In this document: in pieces, positions 5,650 to 5,737 of the stretch | Layout: every line of letters starts with the position of its first letter | Numbering within the stretch: position 1 is the first letter of the stretch | From: Thermoflexus sp035573655 | GTDB lineage: Bacteria; Chloroflexota; Anaerolineae; Thermoflexales; Thermoflexaceae | NCBI GenBank assembly: GCA_035573655.1 | Contig: DATMAC010000180.1 | Location: 1-5,737, forward strand | Length of the DNA stretch: 5,737 nt | Reading direction: 5' to 3' | Notes under the pieces: model-generated | Databases searched by the model: none | Told to the model about the DNA's origin: nothing | Seen by the model: only the letters and a program-made list of their open reading frames with translations | Translations under genes and position numbers: made by a program

Positions 5650-5737
5650 GCTTGAACGCGTGGAATCCCGATTGAGGGATTGAAACTTTAGCACCCACTC
5701 AAGCCGTCCGCGAACATTATCATGCTTGAACGCGTGG
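5650..5737 (+). CRISPR. Leader-proximal end of a CRISPR array (repeat 1, spacer 1, partial repeat 2)
   Basis: Repeat 1 spans 5650-5686 (37 bases, starting GCTTGAACGCGTGG, ending GGGATTGAAAC). Spacer 1 spans 5687-5723 (37 bases). Repeat 2 starts at 5724 and its first 14 bases match repeat 1 exactly before the window ends. The 74-base period is typical. The repeat contains an AATCCC / GGGATT stem (5664-5669 with 5676-5681) around GATTGA, and ends in ATTGAAAC, the 5'-handle sequence common in type I and III systems processed by Cas6. That ending sets orientation: transcription runs rightward. With one full repeat visible, its exact left edge is supported by the change of base before it (A versus T). 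Subtype cannot be assigned because no cas gene lies in the window. Confidence 0.9.

Noticed and set aside
5407..5698. Two minus-strand open frames of about 90 codons reading through the CRISPR leader and repeat
   Set aside because: They translate the repeat and spacer in antisense, lack ribosome binding sites and resemble no protein.

Overview
The window is GC-rich bacterial chromosome with four complete protein genes, long hairpin-rich spacers and, at the right edge, the leader end of a CRISPR array. The GC-rich codon usage, strong GGAGG-type ribosome binding sites and arrays of long GC hairpins would suit a thermophilic, Chloroflexota-like bacterium. That taxonomic guess is inference only; no marker gene in the window settles it.

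Layout from left to right. (1) 16-1053, minus strand: a zinc-dependent L-threonine 3-dehydrogenase (Tdh), with a probable terminator cut by the left edge. (2) 1054-1393: a non-coding spacer with three long near-perfect inverted repeats. One is the metE terminator; next to it lies a strong G-quadruplex-forming motif. (3) 1394-3619, minus: cobalamin-independent methionine synthase MetE, full length with all four zinc ligands. (4) 3725-4321, minus: a small molybdopterin oxidoreductase of the sulfite oxidase/YedY fold, without an export signal. (5) 4322-4462: a divergent intergenic region with a 14-bp palindrome just before the next start codon. (6) 4463-5248, plus: a DUF92 integral membrane protein, related to the phytyl-phosphate kinase/TMEM19 family. 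(7) 5249-5649: a non-coding stretch that changes from GC-rich hairpins to an AT-richer CRISPR leader with a near-consensus sigma-70-type promoter. (8) 5650-5737: CRISPR repeat 1, spacer 1 and the first 14 bases of repeat 2.

The four genes are housekeeping or accessory metabolism: threonine catabolism, methionine synthesis, molybdoenzyme redox chemistry and probable isoprenoid-phosphate metabolism. They do not form an obvious single pathway. The oxidoreductase gene and metE point the same way with a 105-bp gap and may be co-transcribed; tdh is separated from metE by a strong terminator. No cas gene, transposase or RNA gene was found. The part most worth a second look is the CRISPR leader, where a repeated hexamer overlaps the promoter and a palindrome sits one base before the first repeat. 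I see no convincing previously undescribed system inside the window itself.
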